A DNA stretch of 64,000 bases. Source: Paracyclopina nana. Lineage: Eukaryota > Arthropoda > Copepoda > Cyclopoida > Cyclopettidae. This document shows, piece by piece, positions 57,451 to 64,000 of the stretch. Below the pieces are notes generated by a model. The model was given only the letters and a program-made list of their open reading frames with translations. It was not told the origin of the DNA and ran no database searches. The DNA is taken from contig JAGUCH010000007.1 of NCBI GenBank assembly GCA_019096065.1, positions 6,532,501-6,596,500 on the forward strand. The letters are read 5' to 3'. Every line of letters begins with the position of its first letter. Within the stretch, counting starts at the first letter, position 1. Made by a program: the position numbers and the translations under genes.

Positions 57451-58919
57451 CTCCCAAATTCTGGTCAGAGAGCTTGAGAGAAAAATGGAGATTTCATGGC
57501 CATAAAGAGAAATATGCTCTATCTCTCTCTCCTTTTTGTGTGTTCCAAATTGGATGTGGTTAATGCACACATGGAAATAAAACAACTTTTCAGACCTGAT
57601 TCCTTTTTTGAGGAGATTTTCTCTGATGCATTCGCGCATTTGTGGCCACTGACAACATCAACATAGAAAATAGGCAGCAGTATCATAACAACGACACGCC
57701 ATCTACCGACATTTTTGAAGAAACACCTGGGAGTCCAGCTCAAACTCAAGTTTCGTTGTGATGAGTCAAGCCCCTTTTTTTAGGGCAAATAATTATTTTA
57801 AAGGGTTACTATTATTTTGCTTAGCATCAAGACTATGACATCTTAATATGAAGTATCTTATGGTTATTATGGGTTTAATACAATTTTATTTTTGCATCAT
57901 GAAGTAAACCTTGAAAAAGTTTGAGTACACTAACTTGCGTGGGTCTTTATTTCGAACTTCTACTCGAGTCGCAAAAACGCTGTGTCAGCTGAAAATCCCA
58001 GCTGTTGCCCTATAAGGCCGCTGGGATCGCCCTGCATCAATGTTATTGTTATGATACTAATGTGAATTGAAATCTTATTGCTAGCATTGAGTTTTTGGCA
58101 GAAAAGTAACAAGTCAAAAAATTTGATCTAAAGTCCCCTATTTGAGAATGAATTGTTACACAAGTTTGTAATTGATATTTTTACAAATCCAGCATTTCCC
58201 TCTATATGCTCTAGGGTTGATGTTTCATGGCTAATTGGCTATTTGTTGGAATCAGCTTTAACTTAATGGTAGCCGGAATGATTAGCTAAAAAATCACGTT
58301 CTTGCAGAATATTCCTTATTTTTCGAGTTGACCCAACTAGAGCATCTCAAAAATGATATCTCATTATTAATGAAAAACTCAATATTCAAAGGATTTCGCA
58401 ATATACTGCATAACTGGAAAAGGAATTTGGGAAACTCTCTTTTCAGTTTGAAGAATATTTTTCATGAAGAAATTGGCAGATTCTATTTTTTGTGACGTTG
58501 AAGTTCAATATTCAGATAATTATTGGGGATCAATCCAATATACTACGTTTAGATTTCATAATTATCGATCAGGCTAAAAAAAACCCAATCCATGAAAGCT
58601 TAATTACTTTTTTTCTTGTGGTTTTTGCGGAAGTCAAAATTGGAACGCAAGAATAGCTTTTGAGGTACGGAACCTCGCCTTAACTCAAACCCAAATAAAA
58701 AAATGGAAGTAATTTAGCTATATTCGTCTCATTTATTGTACAAATGTATCATACAGCTTTTATGTAGAATAAAAATGTCCCACATGCAAGATCCATTTTT
58801 TTATGCTGAAAATGCGTTTTTATTTTAGACAATGATCACTTTTTCCATGTAGAGCTTTGAGTACTGAGAGTGGCTCAAAAATATTCTGTCAGTGTGCGAA
58901 AACTCGATATTGTTTTTTC
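57451..58919. other. Spacer between the two paralogues
   Basis: AT-rich, no exon supported. The near end contains a short CT-rich run at about 57517-57532. Confidence 0.5.
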
Positions 58920-59427
58920 TTAGGTTGGCCTTAAAAAGTAGGCTTCGCCTGCCTTTTGGTACAAGCCCCTTCTTCTGGCAGCAATTTTCTCCTGGTCATA
59001 GTTCAAATTGGGAATGGGCTCCATTTGCTCCTCCTCCAATTTCTTTTTCATTTCAGGTACAGAAATGTCCGCATTTTGCTGAGCTCTCAGCTCTTCTTGC
59101 AAATTTTCCCAAGCATCCAAAGCTCCCTTGAGTCTCAGCCAAAAGTCGTAATTCTTCACTGGGTATCTGGTCATCATCATTGGAGTCCTAATTTTGGCAC
59201 TAGAAAATAAAAATACATTTTTTGAAGAATTCTTTTTTTTGGCAGGGATTTTTGGCTTACGCTGTTTCGTCCAGCTGCGAAATGTAGAATTGGAGGAAAG
59301 CCCTAAAAGCTGGATTTTTGAGTGTTTTTTCCAGTGGATTTGGGCTGCCATTTTGGGTGTTTGTGGCCTCAATGTTGGCTATTGAGAACAGAGCTATTAG
59401 CACTAGAATCAATGAACTCGTACGCAT
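58920..59427 (-). CDS. Small secreted protein, tandem paralogue A
   Basis: Two exons, 59427-59261 and 59199-58920, total 447 bases, 148 residues, with a phase 2 intron of 61 bases. The signal peptide is MRTSSLILVLIALFSIANI. It is followed by NPLEKTLKNPAFRAFLQF, which resembles MEKLQHPSFSSFLRKHI of paralogue B. The core is IRTPMMMTRYPVKNYDFW with LKGALDAWENLQEE, then an acidic helix-like stretch (EMKKKLEEEQMEPIP) and a basic tail (KIAARRRGLYQKAGEA). The tail charge pattern differs from paralogue B while the core is conserved, which suggests the core is the functional part. A TATAAAAG box lies 40 bases upstream of the ATG. Family not recognised. Confidence 0.75.
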
Positions 59428-59466
59428 CTTGAGCAGCAATGAATCAGTTTCTTGCTCAAGATCTCT

Positions 59467-59474
59467 CTTTTATA
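59467..59474 (-). promoter_or_regulatory. TATA box for paralogue A
   Basis: TATAAAAG on the minus strand, 40 bases upstream of ATG 59427. This implies a very short 5' UTR of about 10 bases if initiation is some 30 bases downstream. Confidence 0.55.
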
Positions 59475-60158
59475 CACGTTTTCACTCATACTTTGCCTCA
59501 AGCGCGGAGCACCAATGAGAGAAACCAAAATATACCCTAAAAGACCACTGATGCAAATCATCATTAATTTTGGTAAGCCTTGAATGGTACTTATCATGAG
59601 ATTATGCAACATCAAATTGACTATTGGAATGAATGCCCATATTTTGTTCAGGAATACGATTCATTCAATATAAGCTAATAGGAACAAAAAAGTTTGAATA
59701 AAATATTGATGGTTGAAATATAAAACCTGAAGGATACTTCTTTTTAAACCCATTATTTATTCCGCTGTTGTTGTTCCTTGGATTTATTTGGTGGGTAATC
59801 CTGGTATATATCTCATTATATAGCATTTAAAGAAAACATCGAAACACCTCTAGCTCATCTGCACTGCATTTTTTCGACATAATGTGCTTCAATGACCCCC
59901 ATTCAAACTAAAAGGACTTACTTTTTTCATTTCATAAGTAACTCTGTAGGATGACCAAGAAATGAGAAATCGAGGGCCTAACTCAGCAAGAAAGTTTTGC
60001 GATAGTTGAATTAGTTCTTCTATATGTGATTGGAGGTCTTCTAGAATTCTTCAATGTGATCAAGGAGATGAAAATTACTTTACTGAATTGACAACAGGGC
60101 TCTCAGCTTCCTGTATAGTGCAAAGTTGGAAAGTGGATTTTCAATATTGATGACATCT
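59475..60158. other. Intergenic, no gene seen
   Basis: AT-rich sequence between paralogue A and the 3' end of the ankyrin/arginine-kinase-like gene. Confidence 0.5.
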
Positions 60159-63100
60159 TTATTGCACAACATTCTGAGACATTTTCAGATCTTCATTTTT
60201 GTTAAGGCTGCTGCACTTGTCTTCAATTGCTATAATCTCCTTGATACACCGATACACTGAGGACAAAATTTCACACTCACTCATGCCAAAAGTGCGTTTG
60301 TTGCTCACCACAAACATTGCATTATCAGCCAAAGAAGCATGCTGAGCTTTCACACATTCCATGCCAAACTGCTCAAGCAGTTCCTCCCTAAAAGTCTCTT
60401 CTATGCCCAAATAGGGCAGCTTGACATGTACAAAAATCTTCAGGCCTGAACCTATCAGGGCAGGAGACATGGTCAACCAGCCTAACCTGTCTTGGTCCTT
60501 GGCCCATTTGAAATGATCCTCCAGGTTGTCCAAAAGGTTGGCCATTTTGTCAAAGGCTGCCTTCAAATCTGAGCCCTTTTGAACCACTCCAATTTGAGCA
60601 TGTTCAGACTCATTCACCCAAATGTAGGTGTCTTTCATGTGGGTCACATACACTCCCCTGCCCAGGGGCCAGTGGTGGTAAACCCCACCAGACTCTAGGA
60701 ATTTGTCCCCATTGGTGAAAATCAAGTCACCCCTTGACAGCAAATGGAAGACATCTTTGGGAATGGTTGCCATTGAGTAGTAGACTCCTGTCAAGCTGTG
60801 CATACTTTTCAGCCCAGATCTGATTTCAAGCTCCAAAGACTCTAGCTGCTTTCTAGTCATTTGTGGCACAAAAGGGTAATTCTTGAGGCTTCTGGCAACT
60901 CTGATGGCCACCTTACTTATGTATTTGCCATCTGGGTCCAATGTGGATACATCTGGCAACCTGTCCACTCTGTCCCAGTCTGATTTCTCAGGGTGCTTCA
61001 CCATGGGCGTGGCCTGGTGAATGGTGCAAATTATGGGGTGGAACAAGGGCCTGAACACTGCATAGCATTCTGGGTCAAAGGCAAGGACTCCAATTTTGGA
61101 GTCCAAGTGCTCAAAGCCAACTTTGGCAACATCATACAAGTTGACACCTGAGCTGGTTTGTCTCAGCTTCAAGGTGTTGAAAATGCTCTTGGTTAGAAAA
61201 CGTTTCAGTAGTGATTGCTTGGTTTGACGTCTCGCCCAGGTTAATCTCCTGAATCCATTGTCAAGCTTCTTCTTGATCTCAGCACTTATTTCATTGGTTG
61301 AGCTGGATACATAGCTGTCTTGGCTGAGAATCCAACGCGTGAGTGCAATGTCAGCTGAAAAAACAAAACAATAAACAAACCTTGTTTTCAGTTGCAGATT
61401 TCACCATGCCACAGAAGGGTCACTCCTAACAAAAAAGTCGCATCTATTTTATAAAAACCGTAGCAAAAGAGACCATTAGAAATTCGTCTCCAATTTGCTA
61501 CCAAAGCTTCAAAATCACTTTCTTTTATGTTTATGGGTTACTAAAATATAAAGTTCTCAAATTTTATTATATGAAGCTTCAGATTTTCTTAATGAATTCT
61601 ATACAAAATGGTTGCTTGAAAATAAGGAAAAATTAATTTTTCTCCAGATCCCTTGGACTTCAGCATTCCTCAAAAATACTTTCTAAAAAACACCAGCTGG
61701 ACACTTTGGAATAATTTAAAGCCTCATTTGTGTTCATATATCTGCAATCTTTTGAGATTTGGTGTAATTTTTGTTACCCATACATATGGCTTTTTATTGG
61801 TATATTTGCCTGTTTTTGATCAAGTAAGGCCAATTCCAGCTTAAAAGTATAATAATGTGACATTTTTCTGGCTAAGGAATGAGTTTCATACGATTTGGAA
61901 TAAGATTTATCAAGGTTATGGGAATTTTTACCAGTTTTGAAGTTACGCTGCATTTTCGCGTATCTTTCGATGATGCGACTTTCTTATTAGGAATGACCCT
62001 AGTGTGCATGCAGTACTTGTCTAATGTGGTGTTCATCTATGTCTATTAAAAAAGGCCACTAGATTTGACCTTTTTTAGACCAATTTTGATCTAGATGAAC
62101 GCCATATGTGACACGACGACAGCTGACCTTGCTGCCTCAAACATCAAATGAAACTCTTGACATTTTATTGGCTTTTTCAGAGAGCAACTTTTCATAGGGA
62201 AAATCTTGTGAATTTAGGACTTTTAGAGAACTAGAAGGTTTTGTTTAGAGGAAGAAGGTCAGCAGTCAGAATAGTGTTATTTTTAAGACATGCCAAACAC
62301 TTGGATTTATTTTTTGAGGTTCTTACATTTAGAAAACAAGTCCATTTTTCGTTATATGTATCTTATTGCCACTACACTGGATATAGTATTTTGAGACTTT
62401 CATAGGAAAATGGATTGTTATGCTTTTTTTGTAATGGGGATGTCTCAAAATCGGGATTTGGCGCGCGGGATTTCTCCGCATGTACATTAGGTCAGTAGTG
62501 AGGCTGCTTCAGCAGCTCGCTAAACTTCGCTTCTGTCCTCTTATGCATATGTGGAGAAATTTTTTGCATTCATAATATTTCTGGTCGACCAAATTTCAGT
62601 TTTTATGCCTTTTTTAAGGTAATTTTTGCATTCATGATATTTCTGGTCGACCAAATTTCTGTTTTTAGGCATTTTTAAGCTATTTTTTGCATTCATTATT
62701 TTTCAGGTCGACCAAATTTCAGTTTTTAGGCCTTTTTAAAGCTATTTTTGCATTCATGATATTTCTGGTCGACCAAATTTCTGTTTTTAGGCCATTTTCA
62801 GCCATTTTTTGCATTTTTGACCCAATAATTTAGGATATTTCTAGTCGACCAAATTTCAGTTTCTGGGCCTTTTTCAGCTACTTTTTGCATTTATGATTTT
62901 TCCAGTCGACCAAATTTCAGTTTCTAGGCCTTTTTCAGCCATGTTTTGCATTTTTTATTTTTCCAGTCGACCAAACGCTTCTGTCCTCTTATGCATATGT
63001 AGAGAAATCCCGCGCGCCAAATGCCGATTGTGAGACATCCCCTTTTATAATCATGCTGCTCAATTTAATTTAGGTTATTCCATCTGAGTCTTTCTCAGAG

Positions 63101-63964
63101 TGCAAGTGCTCGATTCTTAGTAACTCTTTACCATGAGATGAATTTTAGTCTTTTCCTAGGTAAAACAAAATAAAGCATGTAGAGAATGAAGAATAAATAA
63201 ATGATTCCATTTATAGGGCTATTTTACCTGCCAGATTTGATGTTGACCCTCTTGACGTTGACATTGATGAACTTCGACCTGAATCAGCTGTTGCTGGCAT
63301 TGGTTTCCTCTTCTCCACAAAATCAATCAACTCTTGAAAGTCCATATCTGTTTTATTCTCTGCATAATGCTCTGGGGAGTTTCCAAGCTGTAAAAATGGG
63401 AAGAAATCAAGCCCTTGTAATTACAACGCTAGCATCACGCCATCTGGCGGCCAAAATGCGGAGCTCAGCTTACTGAATCTTGCAGCTTGGTGTCAGCTCC
63501 GTATTGGCGGAGTAATTCGTAGTATTGGCCCCCGTCGTTGCAAATGGCGGCGTAATGGCAAGCAGTTCTTCCCATTCTGTCTCTAATTGAAAGAGTATCC
63601 GGGAAAGCTCCGCTTAAAAATCTAAAAAAGACAACCAAAATGCGTGCATGACACCCTTAAAACAGTAGGATAAACAAGAAGCAGGCTTAGCTCATTCATT
63701 GTCACTTTTTTCTTCTTTTTTTTGCAATTTCAAAAAGTCAATGAAGTAAAGCCAATACAGGAAAGCTAAAGCTTACTTGACAATGTCTGTGTGTCCGTAT
63801 ATAATAGCCTTGTGCAAAATGGAGGCTCCAGTCACCTTTTCCTTGGCTAACGCATACTTTTTTCGGTTCAGCAGACTTTTGAGGCTCTTTAGAGAGCCCT
63901 CTTCCACAGCATCATGAATTTGGCCAATTTTCTCCTGGTTCAAAGAAGAGACCAATATGATGCC
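60159..63964 (-). CDS. Ankyrin repeats fused to a dead arginine kinase fold
   Basis: Partial at its 5' end, which lies beyond the window. Exons: about 63964-63777, 63621-63474, 63387-63238 and 61354-60159; phases agree at all three joins. The first exons encode ankyrin repeats (GASILHKAIIYGHTDIVKF, MGRTACHYAAICNDGG, LRQYGADTKLQDSLGNSP). A Ser-rich linker (SGRSSSMSTSRGSTSN) follows, then a full ATP:guanido phosphotransferase fold of about 380 residues. Fold landmarks are LLKRFLTKSIFNTLK, NLYDVAKVGFEHLDSKIG, RSLKNYPFVP, HHWPLGRGVYVTH, DRLGWLTMSP and VVSNKRTFGMSE. Against Limulus arginine kinase numbering, Cys271 is Ser (codon 60465-60467), Glu225 is Ser (60606-60608), Glu314 is Leu, Arg124 is Ala, Arg229 is Gln, Arg280 is Lys and Arg309 is Ala; Arg126 is kept. 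It should not phosphorylate arginine and is more likely a scaffold or sensor (inference). The 1.9-kb third intron holds a MITE. Confidence 0.85.
61355..62435. other. Intronic sequence of the ankyrin/kinase-like gene
   Basis: AT-rich intron sequence between the kinase-like exon and an inserted MITE. No exon with compatible phase was found. Confidence 0.5.
62436..63042. mobile_element. 607-base MITE with internal 60-base array
   Basis: Terminal inverted repeats of about 42 bases: the left starts ggggatgtctcaaaatcggg and the right ends gattgtgagacatcccc, both containing ggcgcgcgggatttctc. The flanks ttttgtaat (62427-62435) and ttttataat (63043-63051) match at 8 of 9 positions, fitting a 9-base target-site duplication as in Mutator-like elements; Merlin (8-9 bases, GG-starting ends) is an alternative. 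There is no transposase. Seven tandem units fill the interior. Confidence 0.85.
62555..62985. repeat. Tandem array of about 60-base units inside the MITE
   Basis: Seven units each carry gtcgaccaaa (near 62584, 62645, 62707, 62768, 62845, 62905 and 62966), most followed by tttcagttttta or a variant and a T-rich spacer with tttttgcattcat. The array is bounded by direct copies of cttctgtcctcttatgcatatgt at about 62530 and 62981 (one string of 23 bases, shown here as cttctgtcctc and ttatgcatatgt). Confidence 0.85.
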
Positions 63965-64000
63965 TTATTTTGTAACAACCAAATTGGTGTAATTGAATTA

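Noticed and set aside
62555-62985. CRISPR-like spaced repeats
   Set aside because: Units are contiguous tandem repeats without unique spacers, lie between transposon ends, and the DNA is from an animal nucleus.

Overview
The window is nuclear DNA of an animal, most likely an arthropod and perhaps a crustacean (inference). Genes are split by short GT-AG introns, often 50-90 bases, the background is AT-rich, and the recognisable proteins are animal types: clan 2 and clan 3 P450s, a gustavus/SPSB protein, SPPL3, an SLC18B1-like carrier and an arginine-kinase homologue. Exon joins were read by eye. For the main models (gus, SPPL3, the SLC18B1-like carrier, the clan 3 P450, the small secreted pair and the 800-residue unknown) the summed exon length is a multiple of three, which supports them.

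Layout. 0.9-8.6 kb (minus): five-exon unrecognised gene of about 800 residues, with a small inverted-repeat transposon in its long intron. 9.5-21.6 kb (plus): a clan 3 P450 cluster with two decayed relics and one intact gene. 22.0-25.35 kb (minus): gus, encoding an unusual Cys-rich and acidic N-terminus followed by SPRY and SOCS box, with long inverted repeats around its last coding exon. 25.35-33.3 kb: mostly no recognisable gene. 33.3-35.9 kb (plus): SLC18B1-like transporter. 36.0-36.7 kb (minus): GC-rich single-exon ORF of unknown function. 41.4-45.2 kb (minus): exon-like pieces of one unknown gene and a frameshifted relic of another. 46.5-48.9 kb (plus): clan 2 P450. 49.5-51.0 kb (plus): Pro/Thr-rich secreted protein with a furin-type site, followed by a decayed tandem copy. 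52.8-54.3 kb (plus): SPPL3. 56.9-59.4 kb (minus): two tandem small secreted protein genes. 60.2-64.0 kb (minus, running off the end): ankyrin repeats fused to an arginine-kinase fold that has lost nearly all catalytic residues.

These are independent genes, not an operon, and no shared pathway is evident. The most unusual items are the ankyrin/dead-arginine-kinase fusion, the inverted repeats around the SOCS-box exon of gus, a MITE carrying an internal 60-base tandem array, and the pair of small secreted proteins. Several short non-autonomous DNA transposons are recognisable by terminal inverted repeats and target-site duplications.
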